DNA of 64,000 nt from Niebla homalea. Taxonomy: Eukaryota; Ascomycota; Lecanoromycetes; Lecanorales; Ramalinaceae. Location of the stretch: the NCBI GenBank assembly GCA_019925105.1, contig JAHGAU010000025.1:620001-684000 (forward strand), given 5' to 3'. The position numbers were made by a program, and so were the translations under genes. Below the pieces are notes generated by a model. The model was not told where the DNA came from, made no database searches, and was given only the letters and a program-made list of their open reading frames with translations. Within the stretch, counting starts at the first letter, position 1; each line of letters starts with the position of its first letter. Shown here in pieces: positions 12,785-27,030 of the stretch.

Positions 12785-13460
12785 GATTTCTGGTGGTGGC
12801 CATGGGAGCATACGAGGACCGGGTATTACTTTAAACGCGAGGACCGTACGGGGTTTAAGTACGGTAGTAAAAACCCTGCCTTAAAAATAATATCTCTAAG
12901 CCGATTACGGTATTTCTGGTTTATCGGAATGGGAATATACGAAGCCCGGGCATCGCTTTAAACACGAGAACCGTACGGGCGTTAGTACGGGGGTTAAATA
13001 ATAAAGACCCTGCTTTAAAAGCGATGTTTCCAGGCCGATTACGGTGTTTCTGGCCTGTCGGAATAGGAGCATACGAGGCCCGGATATCGCTTCAAACACG
13101 AGGACTATACGGACCGTCCGGGGGTTAAGTAATAAAAACCCTGCCTCAAAAGCGATGTCTCCAGGCCGATTACGGTATTTCTGGCCTATTAAATAGGAGT
13201 ATACGAGGCCCGGGTATCGCTTTAAACGCGAGGACCGTACGGGGGTTAAGTAATAAAGACCCTGTTTTAAAAGCAATATCTCCAGGCCGATTACGGTATT
13301 TCTAGCCTATCGGAATAAGAGCATATAAGGGCCGGGTATCGCTTTAAACGTACTTTAGTTTTTAGCTATATAGAGTAACTACTTAGCAGTTAGGGTCTCC
13401 GTTACAATCGCGCTGTTTCTGGCCTATTATTATAAGAGAATTCGAGGACCGGGCATTTCT
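12785..13460 (+). repeat. ~122-bp tandem array in element A
   Basis: About five diverged copies of a ~120-bp unit. Landmarks are TATCGCTTTAAACGCGAGGA, CGTACGGGGGTTAAGTAATA and CAGGCCGATTACGGTATTTC. One related unit exists in element B near 35486-35545. An open minus-strand frame at 12905-13276 just reflects the repeat and shows internal peptide duplication. Confidence 0.85.
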
Positions 13461-14599
13461 TTAATACGGGAGGTAAGTGGTAACGTAAATCTCAAAAAAC
13501 TTAAAGTCCAAAAAAAAAAAATTTTGGCCCAAATTTTTTTTCTTTCAAAAAATCAAAAAAATCGAGAAAACCCTTAAAGTGACTTCAAATACACTTTAAA
13601 TAAAAACCTATTTCAAAGTCAAGTTGAAGTCACTTTGAAGTCACTTTGAAGTCACTTTGAAGTCTAATTAAAGTTATTTAAAGTCCAGTCAAATTAAAGT
13701 CCTTTAAAGTATAGTTAAAAATACTTTGAAATTAAAGTCACGTTAACTGCTATTTGATAGCACGTTCATGAATATGAGGATCCCCCTAAGGTAGGTTTTT
13801 AAAAATATTTTATTAAATTAATACTTTTAATCTATAACTATAAAATAAGGTATCTTTATATTTATAAATATTAAATATAAATTAAAACTATATACCAAAT
13901 TTTCAATAAGTTAATTGGTTTTTATATAGGATATTTAACCAGATTATACGTATTTATCTTTTATAATAATTAAATTACTAAATACTAAATCTTTAAACCG
14001 TACGCCAGATACTTAATTTTTAGATTATACGTTAGATACTTAATTAATCCCTAGATTATATGTTAAATAGTATTTTATTTATATAAACTATGTATTATAG
14101 TTCCAGTATAATAATAAACGGATGCCCTTTTATTCGAAAAAAAATCGTTAAAGGTCGATTTTTGTATTAATCTTAATATAAATAAAATAGTTTCGAATTA
14201 CCCGGATAATAAATAAGTTTATAATAAAATTTATATTTAATACAATAAGGAAAAACGTATTTAGTATCGGATTAGTTTTTAATATTTAAAAATTAATAAT
14301 TAATTTAATTATTACGAAAGTCCTAATACGGCCGGGAAATAACTCATATAAAAAGATTTTATTCAATTACGCAAGTTAATTATTTAATATAATAATAAAG
14401 TTCCCAATTTAAAAAGTAACCCGATATTAAGAACGTTTAGATTTAGGTTAGTTAGATTCGTATTTAAGTGGTTTAGCCTAACGGGGGTTTTAGGTCCCAC
14501 AGTAAAAGAAATTAACGAAATTAAGCGATGAATACCGAATAAAATAAAGCGGTTATTATTAAATAAAGTCGAAATAACTCTAAAAAAGAAAAAAACAGC

Positions 14600-17500
14600 T
14601 TAATTTATAGATCTATAAATACTAATTTCTAATATTATTAAACCTTCTTTTTCTCCGGTATAGAAATATTCCCCAAGTTATAATCGCGATAATATATATA
14701 CCGTAATATTTTATAGAAAAGATACGAAAAATATAACAGTTTAAATATAATTACCTACTTTAAAATATTAATTATATAGGTAAAAAGAAGTCTATTTAGT
14801 TTAATAAAGAATTAATATTGTTAGTCCGATAAAACTAATATTTTAATGATATTTTATATATCGGCTTACTTAAACTTTTCCGAATATAATAATAAATTAT
14901 TTAGGAATATCGGATATATATAATAAACCTATTAAAACAATTCCGTAATAATTAATTTTTCGGTAAAAAATAAGGTAATAAAAATAAATTAAATAATTTA
15001 GTATAAAGCTTTTCTACGTAATAATACGGAAATAATATTCCGATAATTAAAATATTAAACATTATATTTAAATCCGTAATATTTATTCTTATTATTAAAT
15101 ATTATAATATTATTAAAATTAATATATTTATTAGCGATTTCTATAAAATAAAGATTTATATAAACGTTTAACCGAAAACGATATTTCTATAGATTTTTAG
15201 CCTTTTTTAAAATCTTGCCCGGAATCATAAAGCTTTTAATAAGTTTTTTAAATATATAATAATTAAGTTTTTATAAAGAACTTTATTTAAACGTATTATT
15301 TTCGCTATTTTTTTAACTAAAAACGGTACCGCCTTTCTTAAAAACTGAAAATAACGCGAAAAATACGTATTTAAAAAGGACTTAAAAGGCTTTATAATAG
15401 GCTAAAAGTCAATTTTTTAGGGTATCGTATTTAGGACCGATTATACTTTGGGAAAAAATTAAAATATTATAACGGGCGATATTTGCAAAATAAGTAGTAA
15501 TAACGTTTATATCTTTATAGCCTATATATAGCGATATAATTTCTTTAATAACCCTAAAATAATAACGTTAAATATAACGGGGTCTTAAATAAGTACGTAA
15601 AACCAAAAGCGTAATAATAGATAATTTATTATATTTTTATATACGGTAGGATTTTAGATAACGCACTAATTTTAAACGCCCCTAGTTAGGTAAAAATAAA
15701 AAATACTAGAGTACCTTAGAATATACCTTAAGACCGCTATTTATTAGAATATATTATAAAAAATAATACTAAGACTACTTCGCGATACCGCTAAATTCGG
15801 AATATATAATATTTAAAAAGCGAAATTATATAAGATTAAAAAATAACGAAATAGTTATAAACGGACTCTCTTCGGACTTTATATTAAACTTAATTAAGTA
15901 CCTATCTTTATTTCTCATAGTCCTTATTTTACGACGTTTTTATAATATTCGATAATAAGTTTTACCGTATAAATAAGTATTATATATTAGATCCGTACGC
16001 TCCTCCTTAATAATAAGGTATTTCCCGTATTTAAAATTAATTAAAATAAAATTTAAATTAGAACTTTTTATTTATTATTTTATATAATCAATAAAGGCTA
16101 ATATAAAGATATTAAGAAATATTTTTTGGTTTTTAATCGTTATTTATAATTTATTATCTAATAATATTAGCCTTAATTTAAGAATTTTAATAATAATAGC
16201 GAAATCCGCGTCATACGGTTTTAAAATTAATAATAAAATATTAATACGTCTTTTTTTTTCTCGCTAATTAAGCCCCGTAATTATTACGTAAATTCCTAAT
16301 AATACTCGATATATATTTCGGTAAAGACTAATTCTCTTAATAAAAATAAAAATTAATACGTATAAAAACCGGCGATTATTATAGTTAAAAAAAAATAAAA
16401 GCGGGTATAAGTTAATAGCTTTAATTCTCCTCGAATAGGGGCGTTAGAAAAAACGGATTAAATAAATATAAAATATTATCGTAAGTTTAATATATAATAA
16501 ATCTTTTATTATAAGGGATAATAGCTTATTTATTCTTAGTTTTTTTAAATTAATAATTATAATATATATTTATAATAATATTGCGAATGTTTTTAACGAA
16601 TAACCCGTATTATTTTTTTGTCGATAAAAAAAGTTTTATTAATTCCGGATATATAAAGAAAAAGGCTAATATTAGATTTAAAAATACCTTAAACTTAAAT
16701 AATAAATAAACCAGAAGTTTCGGGGTATCCGGATTAATAGAAAAGCTAAAATAATTAAGCTTAATAATAAAAATATAGCCGTAATAATAAATTACTTTTT
16801 TATCGCAAAAATAGTTTTATTTAAAATAAATAATAATATCGGATAAAAAAAATATAATACTATCTTTTATACGTATATATTATCTAAAGTTTACTTTTAT
16901 AGACAATACTTATATTAACGAGTAATAAAGTTCCAATAGAATATCGATTTAATATACCAAATTTATATAAATTTTATTCCGGAATAATTTTAATAATAAA
17001 ATAGTTTTAAATAGATTAATAAAATTGAAAAAATTTATCAATTTTATAGATTATTTATAATTATAATTATAATTATAATTATTATTTTCTTTTATATCCG
17101 CTTTTATACCGGCTTTTTTCGTAAATAAATTCGCTAGTTTAATTAATACTTTTATTTCTTTTAATTTAAAATATAATAATTATTTTTTTATATATTTTTT
17201 TATAATATTTATTATCCGCGGTAGGTTTTTAAAGTCGTTTAAACTCTTTATTAAATTAAAGACCTTTAATAGACTCTAATAGTAATTATAAATAATACTT
17301 ATAATCTAATATTATAATACGAATACTATATAAAATATCAATTTTATTATACGCGTTTGTAATTACTTTATTTCTATAAAAATATTAATTATAAATAATT
17401 AACGAAATAAAAATCTTATAATAATATAAATACTAAATATTATTAATATAAGTATTTCTTTTTTTATTTAAAGTTTATCGAAGTTGTTATTAAAATTTTT

Positions 17501-17800
17501 AATTAAAAACGATTACGTATAATTATTACCGAAAATATTATTAGTATCTTTATTTCTTTTATTATTAAAGCTTAGAAAATTTGATTTATCGTTAGAGTTT
17601 AGAAAATTAGATTTATTATTAAAGCTTAGAAAATTAAATATAAGGGAATTAAATACTTTAATATTAAATATTTTATTTTATATATCTATAAAAGGCTTAT
17701 AATTAAGCCCGTTATTAAATACGTTTTCCGCGGCCGGCTTTAAAAGTACCGGTTTAGTTATTATAGTAATATAAAAGGTTTTACGTTTTTTAAATAGCGA
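14600..17800 (-). pseudogene. Plavaka-type DNA transposase relic 1
   Basis: Read on the minus strand, the core matches the fungal Plavaka transposase family. LYRNIYRVLLGIYVIITGL (16270-16326) corresponds to the family's L-Y-R-N-M-Y-R block. It is followed by REKKRRINIL, then KYGKYLI and YLYGKTYYRIL. Next come PALDLI-like sequence and IIYSEFSGIA (15782-15806; the family has H-S-E-Y-x-G). Downstream are LLVLRTYLRPRYI, FANIARYNILIFSQSI and GPKYDTL (about 15419-15438). The same order appears in relic 2 on the other strand. Stops at Gln/Trp positions make it inactive. The N-terminal part (16.4-17.8 kb) is too degraded to divide into domains. I could not define terminal repeats, so the outer limits are approximate. 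Confidence 0.75.
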
Positions 17801-18531
17801 GAAAATAGGATCGATCTTGCGAGATATTTTATAAAATCTAAAAATAGGATTTTAGTAAATACCGTAATATAGAACAGTGATTTAGAGAGACGGGGGGTTA
17901 ATAGCGAAGCCTGTAAATAAGGGACTAAATAGGGGGCTAAAAAGGGAGGTAAGAGAATAATATTGTAAAATCTTAAATTTAGGAGAGATCGACAACGGCC
18001 TTATCTTACTAATAACGAAAAAAGCGAAATATATTATTTACATAAATATCGTATCCGACGAGTATCTATATCAACTTAATTTAAATAGTTATATATAGCA
18101 TTCGACCTCCTTATAATTAATCGTATTAATTTATTTTTACGTAATAAAGCTAGGTATTAAATTTGCGGTAATACCCCTTAGAAAATCGGGGCAAAACCAA
18201 ACGTTAAAAACGATTTAAAAACCGCAAAAAAAATACGTATAAAGACCGTAAAAGGAGTACGTATAAAGACCGCAAAAGGAGTACGCAGAAAACGTCTAAG
18301 GTTGATAGTTGATTTTTAACTTATGATTTTTTCGATTTCGCGGGGACATTTATATCTATAAAGATACTTATATTTATAAAGATATTGGTACCGGATTAAT
18401 AATATTACGGTTAGTCGTAGGCTACTTTTAAGGGTATTTTAGAAAATTACCGGCGGTAGCTAGTGGTTTATAATTAACAATTAATAATATATTATTATCT
18501 ATCAATAAAGTACCTATATTAAAATTTTTGA
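17801..18531. other. AT-rich interval between Plavaka relic 1 and the next relic
   Basis: Contains a short purine-rich stretch at 17875-17960 with runs such as GACGGGGGG and TAAATAGGGGG, and a small tandem repeat near 18215-18290 (AAAACGTATAAAGACCGCAAA type). No domain was recognised. Confidence 0.4.
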
Positions 18532-20572
18532 CCTTACGGAGGGGGCTTTTATATGGTTTTATAACTTATTTTTAGATAGTTTTAATTATAATTAAAAAAT
18601 AATAATAGATTACCGTATATCTATAGATATACGTATTAAGATAATCGAAATCTAATAAAAATAATTTAAGGACGTAAATACGAAAATAAATAAAAATAAA
18701 AATAAATAAATTAAATATATTAATTAGTAATCCTATATATAGACCTAGGGTTAAAATAATACTAAATATTTATTTTTAAATGCCCTTTTTATTCTCTAAG
18801 GTCCGTTATTTTACCCCGAATTTCTTTTACGACTGGGGTAATTTGAATATAAATAAGCTAGGAAATCGACAACTATATTTCTAAGGATTATGGTTTAAAT
18901 CCGTAGACAATTATAAAAACGAGTAATAATAACGTAGATATAATATTAATATAATTGGTTAACTTATTTTAATGGTCAAATAATAATTATCGATCATAAG
19001 GCGATATTTAAATTTACGGATATACTTAATATATATTATACGCTGAATACTATATTCCTTCTATATTTAATTATTCGCTAACGCTTATAATTCCTTTTAT
19101 ATTTCTATTTTTTTAATAAATTACTTAAAATATAATATACTATACTATATACCTATAAGTACGATACCTAAAAATAAGCGAAAAAAGGTAGCGTTACCAG
19201 TTATTAATAATAATAATAATTTAGATAATCTCGAAAAGAATTTACGGCTAGAAACCCAGTAATAAAAACCTTTTATTACGGAGAAACTAGTTCTTTTAAA
19301 GATAGGGTAATATAAAAATGGATTAACTAAGTTATAAAATACTAAAATATTAATTATATTAAAAGCTTTTTAAAGAAAAAAGTAAAATCTAGAATATTAT
19401 TATAGAATACAAGATCGTAGAATATAGGGCAGAACATAAAGTAGAATATAGGATGGCAGAATACAGGATTAAAGAATACCGCATTAAAAAATACCGTATT
19501 AAAGAATATTGTATTAAAGAATACTATATCAAAGAATATTATATCAAAAAAGACTATATTATGGTTTACTAGGATATCGAATAAAGATATAGCTAAAAAG
19601 AGTCCCCTCGAACGTAAATCTTAGTAAAAATAACTAAAGGTTTAAGGTAATAATAACGACTTAAAGGATAAGCTTAGTACTAGAAATAAGGGCTTAATAT
19701 ATAAGAAAAAGAAGAAATCGAAGCCTCGAAAGATAAATAACTTAAATATTACTTAGCTAAGTTAAAATACTTACGAGTATTAAACCTTATTTATAAATAA
19801 TAACTTACCTTTAATAATAATTATTTTTAATTTATATAAACGGTAATATAAAATTAACGACGATTTAAAAAAAATCGAGGAGGAAAAAAGCTATGCTATT
19901 AAGAAATATAGGCTAAATATTAAGTTAATAAAGTTAATAAAGTTAATTAAGTTAGCTAAAGTCAATATTAATAATATAACGATAACGAATATTAATTATA
20001 TTATTGAAAAAACTAAGTTTAATCGTAATATCGAAAATCTCGCGCCCGAAATTCGTATAAAGCTAGAGTAACTATTATTGAACTATAGGGTATAATTTTT
20101 AAAATATTTTAAATTAGACTATTATGTTTTACTTATATATATCTTCGGCTTTAATTATAATAAGTACGATGTTAATATTAAAAATGCTATTAAAAGAATC
20201 TTATATCATTTAATTAATTAAAAATAAAGAATAATTAAAAAAATATAAAAGTTATTTTTATAAATCCTAATAAAAACCGATAAAAATAAACTAAAAAATA
20301 CCGAATATTTTTATTAGTTAATACGATTTTTTAAACCAGAATATTTAATATCTCGCTTTAAAAAAGTATTTAACTTCGCGGGCGAAACTATTTCCTTAAA
20401 AATATTAACGGAGGGGAACCGGCTTTATTAGGTATATTTTAGACGTAAGTTTACCGTCCGCTGTCCGCTATCTAGTCTATTATTTAGTTTACTATTTAAT
20501 CTAATATTTAATTAGTCTAATATTTAATTTAATAATTAGTTTAATATCTGGCTGGTCCAATATTTGGTCTAA
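18532..20572 (+). pseudogene. Unassigned coding relic, left part (split by copia 1)
   Basis: Begins near CCTTACGGAGGGGGC at 18532, which resembles the left end of the CCTTAGGGGG-TIR family, though the flank is GA rather than TA. Within it, 19395-19560 is a 15-bp tandem repeat that reads as EYRIK pentapeptides in one frame. Later one frame reads LAPEIRIKLE (about 20040-20070) and PEYLISRFKKVFNFAGETIS (about 20335-20395), ending in a Ser/Leu-rich stretch. I do not recognise the family. Copia 1 inserted into the low-complexity TCTAATATTTAGT repeat at its right edge. The likely continuation lies beyond 27187. Confidence 0.4.
19395..19560 (+). repeat. 15-bp tandem repeat encoding EYRIK-type pentapeptides
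   Basis: About ten units of GAATACCGTATTAAA-like sequence. In one frame they read EYRIK, KYRIK, EYCIK, EYYIK. The period is a multiple of three, which suggests a former protein repeat, possibly a charged helical region. Confidence 0.75.
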
Positions 20573-20577
20573 TAACT

Positions 20578-20729
20578 TGTTGAAAGTACTCACATTAGTT
20601 ACCCGGCAGTCGGGTAGATTAGATATGATCCGAAGTTAAACCCGATTGGGATAGCTGGGATATAGGAGTACTTAATCGTACTTTTATACTTAAGAAATAA
20701 TTAAGTAACTTATACCTTATATTTCAAAA
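20578..20729 (+). repeat. 5' LTR of copia 1
   Basis: 152 bp, from TGTTGAAAGTACTC to ATTTCAAAA. Same length as its partner. It keeps TTACCCGGCAGTCGGGTAGA, a potential hairpin shared by all LTRs of the family. Confidence 0.93.
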
Positions 20730-20743
20730 GGTTATAAGCCCGG
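20730..20743 (+). other. Copia 1 primer-binding site (half-tRNA-iMet type)
   Basis: GGTTATAAGCCCGG directly follows the 5' LTR. It is GGTTATGAGCCC with one G-to-A change, which is complementary to the 3' side of the initiator-Met tRNA anticodon arm (GGGCUCAUAACC) and not to a tRNA 3' end. Priming by a cleaved tRNA-iMet half is established for Drosophila copia. The same site is present in copia 2 and copia 3. Confidence 0.8.
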
Positions 20744-23700
20744 CCTTACGATGGCAATACCTTATAGGGATACTTTTTCCTTATTTAATTTTATAATTAT
20801 AATATAAAGATCTTACCGTATAAAATATACTTAAAAAATAAAAGTATTTTACTTAAGAATATTATTAAATTACGATCTTTAAGCTATAAAGCCAGTTAAT
20901 AACTTAATAATTTAAAATTCTATAAGGATAAGATACTTTAACCTTATTATTATTAAGGTATATATATTTTTTAATTAAAAAGTATAAATGCTTATTTCCT
21001 AGCTTTATAAGTTAATTATATACTGGTATTTATACGCCGGAAACCGGCTATATATAAAGCCCTTAACTCTATAATATAAAGCGTTAAGCAAAGCCTTAAT
21101 AAGGATCTTAATTAAGAAATTTTAACCTTAACTGAATTCTTTAGAATCTAAACCTTTAAATCTTATAATTATAACGAAAAATTTTTATCTCATTTAAATT
21201 CTCTTTATAACTTAAAGGATTTTTAATTTTATTCCGCCGTTAAAATTACTTAATTCGGATTTTCTATAAGGATTATGGAACGCTATAAAGTTAAAAAACT
21301 TTAAACTTTTACTTTTTATAATAAAAAATCTTATCTTTAAAACGGTAACTTTAATTATATAATAAGGATATAACTTAATTTTACCCTTAAAATCACTTAA
21401 TTGGAATTATCTTTAAGGATTAAATCTAAAAAGAAAAAAGTTTATTTACTTAGATTAAGATTTTATATTTTAAAAAAGGAAACTAGGAATTAATTACCGA
21501 ATCCTTTATATCTTAATTGGCCCGGAAGGCCACTTAGTTTAATTAACGCCCGGAAGATTAAGGATAAGGTAATTATAAATAAAAATTATAGCCTTTAAAA
21601 TAAAAAGCAATAATTAATTATAGAAATTAACTCTCCGTATTATATTAAGTATAAAAGGGGTAAGTAATTTTAAAAGGGTATAAAAATAGCTTAAATATCC
21701 GCGAAATTTTAATTTATTATTAATTAAAATAAATTAAATTTCATTTAGAATTTAAATTTTATTATTGAAATTCCCGAATATATTATTACTTTATTTTATT
21801 AATACGGAAATCCTTTTATTATTTTTTATTATTAAATTAAAAGTAAATTCTTCCGCTTTTACTTAAGAAACCTTCAGAAAGAAAACCGAAAAACTACTTA
21901 AAAAATAGCCAAAAACGTAGATAGGGAGTATTTACCCCTGTTTATATTAAAGTCTTACGATAATTTCGGTTTAAAAATATCTGAAAAGTCTTTAATATTA
22001 CCGTTTAATAAGTTAATCTTTAAGTTCCGTTTAAGGGTAAAAGGCTGGATCCTGTTATTTAATACAGAATATCCCTTATCTTTAGATAACTTATTAATTA
22101 AGTATTAATTAAAATTAAAATCGTTAAAGTTAGAAAACTTATTTATTGGACTTCTTATTTAATCCTAGTTTTAAGTCTGAATTTAATTAAGCGATTAATA
22201 TTTCTTTACGTATAAGTATTAATTTAAGGACTTTAAGTTCCTATTTTTTCGTTAAAAATAATTTTTAAGATTAAAAACTTAACCTCCGGAAGTTTCTTTT
22301 TCGGTATAATTCCGTTATTAATTAAATAACGTTAATAAATATTATAATACCGGTAAGTTAAAGACTGGTTAATCCTTAATAATTTTTACGAGCTTATAAT
22401 TATTAAGGATAAACTTAAAGTTATTATAGTTATTAAAATTTATTATAGGGATAATATACGTTATTTTATAAATAAATTAAATATAATTAAAGAAATCTAA
22501 ATTATTTTTATTATTTATTTTAAACTTTAAGGTTTAAGTTTATATATTAAGTTAACCCGGGAGTTTAAAATAATAATAAAAAATTTAAATAAAACGGTTA
22601 ATTAATTTACCCGCAAATTCCGTAAGTATATTGTTAAAATATTAATTATTAATAAGTTATATAAAGTCTTTAACTTAATAATTATTTAATTTTTTTTACT
22701 TAATTTTAATAACGGTTAATAATATTTTTATATTAATTTAACTTAAAACCAGATTATTTTAGGTTAAAATTCTTTTAATTTTAACGAAATTATATTAAAA
22801 GTTATTAATAAAGAATTATAAGTTAATATAACCTACGTAAATATTACTTTATAATCTTATCCAGTAACTTTAAAAGTTAATAATAAGCGGTCCTTTATTA
22901 AATATAATAGCTAGAAATATAATTATTATATTATAAAAGGCCATAATAATAAGTATCCGGAGAATAATTATTAAGTCTTTTACCTTAAGAAAAGGATTAA
23001 AACGTTATACTGGGGGTTAAAAAAGTTAAAGATTAAAAAAGCTATTATTATTATTATATTAATAAATCTATCGATTTTAAAGGAGGTTTATAATATAATA
23101 AACGTAAATATTAAGCTTAAATATATAATAATATCCGTTAACCCAATTAATTTATAAAAGTTAATAATTTTAAATAATAACTATAATAAGTATTTTTTTT
23201 ATTAAAGAGAATTCTTTAATAACGACCTTTAGCCTTATTAAATAATATCCTTAAGGTTAAGTTTAATATAAATTAATTATACGGACGGTATTAATATTAC
23301 TTAAGTAATTTATAATATTAACGGGAGGAAAATAATAATTAAGTTTCTAAACTTTATTTACTTCCTTAATAATAAAGTAAATTTCCTTTTGAAGACTTAA
23401 TTCCTGGATAATAAAGTTAAAATAATGACTTCCCGGGTTAAACGGATAATAATTAAAGGACCCGGTAAATTTATATACTCCCGGTAAGGATAACTTTTTA
23501 TATTAAATCTTTAAATATTACTTTAATTAATAATAACGGTATTTAACATATTAAATAATATATTAATTTAATATATAAAGATAAGGTATTTTAACTTTTA
23601 ATTTATTATTAAGTTAATTAAAATACTAATAAAAATATCCCTTAAACGTAAATAAAAGGAATAAGAAAAGCCTTTAAAGGAGGTTATATATATATATTAT

Positions 23701-26507
23701 ATTTTTAATAAAATAATTTCTTAACCTTATAAAAGATATTTTAAGTTAAGGATAACTTTATTAAAATTTATTTATTTAAACGTTACGGGGCTTATTAAAC
23801 CGGTAAACTTTAATATAATTAAATATTTTATTATTTTCCGGGACAATTTTATTTATATATTAAAAGTTTATCCGGTAATTTATAAATCGGATATAACCCG
23901 TAAATTTAAGTAATTTTAAATTAAATATAAAATTATTAACCGGAAAATTAGGCGTTTACAGGTAAAGAACGGAGGCAAATATATATTAAAGGACTTTTAA
24001 GATTACCTTAAAAACTATAATATTATTTATAAATTAACGGTATAAAATAACTTTAAATAAAACCTTATAAGTAAAAAATTTAACCGGGAAATTAAAGAAT
24101 AAACTTATATAATAATTTATAATATAAGCTTATTTAAAGATTTATAACCGGAAATCATAATAATTATTAATTATTTTATTATAAAAAAACTTATATCCAA
24201 CTTAAAAAAGAAGATTACCCCTTATTAAACGTAATATAATTAAGAACCGGATTTATTATATTTATGAATTATTAAGTTATTAATATAGGTTAAGATTATA
24301 AAATACCGGATTTCTTTAAATAAAAGGGCCAATTTATTTATTTTATTAAGTTACGATAATAAGACTATTAAGATATATTAAGTTCTTGACCCTTAAGTAA
24401 GAACTTTTAATAAGAAAATAAAACGATTTTTTAATATTTATATTAAGGAATAGAAAATTACTCTATTAAATAACTTTAATAAAAATATCTTAACGGAAAA
24501 AATCCAACGTTTAAAAAAGGATATATAGCTTTAATAAGTCCTTATTTTAAAGGAGAATTATAAGAATTAAGTCTATAATAATACCTTTATTAATAATATC
24601 TTAAACGATATACTTATAGATAATATACCCCCGGTTAAGGAATAAGGAGATTACCCTTAAACTTAATATAATTAAAATAAGTAATAATTTAATAGATTAT
24701 AAAAGGAAATTGAAATTATCCTCCGGAATAACCTTAAGCTTAAGATTCTTAAGTATTCAGAGCTCCGGAATATATCCTTAAATCCGTTATTTACTTTTAT
24801 TAATATAATTATCTTAAATAAAAAAAAGGATATTTATTATTTAACGTTAATATTATTTAAGAATAAGCCGGAATTATTTAAGTTAAAAAGCCATTAAGAA
24901 ACCATAAAAAATACTTACTATAAAATAAATTAATAATTAACGGAAAAGGATAAATACGGTTTTTATATTGAAAATAGTACTTAAATACTTATTTTTAAGT
25001 ATATAATACCCCTGGTATAATTATTTTAAAAAGATAATAAATCTATATTTTTAAAAGAGGTATTAACGGTTTAATTATTTAATATAAGGCCCGTTAGGTA
25101 GTCCGTAATTATAAATAACGGAAAGGTATTAACTATAATAAAACTTTTATTTCAATAATTAAACCTATAAGTTATAAAGTACTTTTTGTATTAATAACGG
25201 TTAATAATTAAGACTTAAAGTAAATAAACGTAAAGACGGCCTTTTTTTATAGTTTAATCGAGGAAGAAGTCTATATAAAGTAACCTTATAATTAAATAAA
25301 AAATACCGATATATATTATAAGCTTAATAAAACCCTTTATAGATTAAAATAATCCTTTTAATTATAATATTATTACTTCTTTACCTTTATAAAGAAATAA
25401 AGGTTTAAGTTAATATTTACGGATTATTACGTATTTATATACCTTAGAAATAAGATAATTATAATTCTTTATATAAATAACGTCTTAATTATTGATCCGT
25501 TTAAGTAAAATATTATAAACTTAAAAAAGGTATTTAATAATTAATTCTATATATTTAATTTAAGATTAATTTATTATTACTTAAATATAATAATTATAAA
25601 AAACCGTTAAAATAAAACGTTCCGACTTAATTAAGAGGTTTATATTAAAAGAGTCATTAAAAAATATAGGTAATAAAAGGTTACCTTTATATATATCTTT
25701 ATAAAGTTAAAATATAAGCCGGAGCCTATATTTAAAAACTATAAGGTTAACCTAATTTTCCGGAAGAAATATTAATTAACTATAGGCTTTTTAATATATA
25801 TAATACTTAAAACTTACTTAAATATCGCTTATTCCGTTTTAATAATTAATTAATATACTTTAAATCCTATTAAATGTTACTAAAAGTTAATAAGAAGAAT
25901 TTTACGTTACCTTTATATTATTATTATTTTCTAATTAATATATTGGGGTAAATTAAAAGCTCTTAATGGCTATATTAATTCCGACTTTATTATAAATTTA
26001 ACCCGGAGGTTTATTACGGGCTACGTATTTAATATAAGAAATATTATAATTAACTAATAATTTAAGCGTTAAATTATAATTACCCTTTTTATTTATAAAA
26101 CGGAATATATAAGATAAATATAAATAATTAAAAAAACCTTATAACTTAAGTAATTTTTAAATAAAATTAAACCGTATTAAGCCGGAAACCTTTTTATTAT
26201 TATTATTTATAAAGATAATTAAAGCGTTATAATTTTCATTAAGAACCTTATATTCTATACCCGGACCAAGTATATAAGAATTTAATAATATTGGCTTTAA
26301 AAGGTTATAAAAGATAGCCAAGTAAATTTAAAATATATCCCGACGCATAAGTAAGTCGCTAAAGGCTTAATAAAGCCTTTACCATACTAGCCCTTTAAGG
26401 GATTCCGCAAGGTACTTAACCTAGAAGCACCCCCGGAACGTCCTTATACCGACTGAAGTCTCGCTAATAATATTAACGGCCTTATAGCTTTAACTCTAAG
26501 CCACTTA

Positions 26508-26570
26508 TAGGGTAAGCTTTAAGTTACTTATAAGGTAAGCTTTAAGCTACTTATAAAGAGGCCGTTATTA
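26508..26570 (+). repeat. 24-bp triplicate in copia 1 3' region
   Basis: Three consecutive copies of a 24-bp unit, TAAGC(C/T)ACTTATA followed by GGTAAGCTT, downstream of RNase H. Copia A has a single unit near 6790-6805, so the amplification is specific to copia 1. Confidence 0.8.
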
Positions 26571-27030
26571 ATCCCAAGGAGCCTAAAGGTACGTTTTAAT
26601 ATAAATTTAATATATAAAATAAAAAGGTTAAAAAAATATTTTAAAAGGGGGGTAAATCATAAAAAACGACATTTACCCCGGAGCATGTTTAAATGAAATT
26701 ACGTACCCCGGGGGGTTAATAAAGGATGATTTACGATGCAGGGGAGCTCGCTATCGTTACGTTAGCTTTAATCTAGGGGAGTAAGTGTTATATAGTTAAA
26801 GTTGTAAGTACAATCTTCTAAGGTATTTTAACGTAAAGGACCACCGTTATAAGGGAGCAAAAACCTACTATTATAGGGGAGTAAAAATCATTAATATAGG
26901 GGAGCTTTAATAACTTATAGAAAATATTATATAAATAGGGTATACGTTATATAAAGATTAAAGCTTAAATAAAGTATTATAAGTAAGTAATAAATATAAA
27001 ATAATAAATATATTAAAGCTTAAAAGGGAG

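Larger units (their letters stand above)
11993..13791. mobile_element. Element A: TIR-bounded, repeat-rich non-autonomous element
   Basis: Bounded by CCTTAGAGAGACC on the left and GATCCCCCTAAGG on the right, an imperfect terminal inverted repeat of type CCTTAGGGGG. Each end is next to TA (11991-11992 and 13792-13793), compatible with a TA target duplication. Both subterminal zones (12040-12240 and 13575-13745) are filled with the near-palindrome AAGT(C/G)ACTT. The interior holds a 12-bp minisatellite, a G-rich array and a ~122-bp tandem array. No transposase frame is present, so it would depend on an enzyme supplied in trans. Its architecture matches element B. The TIR family has not been identified. 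Confidence 0.65.

Noticed and set aside
12905..13276. 123-codon minus-strand frame
   Set aside because: It is built from the ~122-bp tandem units of element A, and the peptide repeats with the DNA period.
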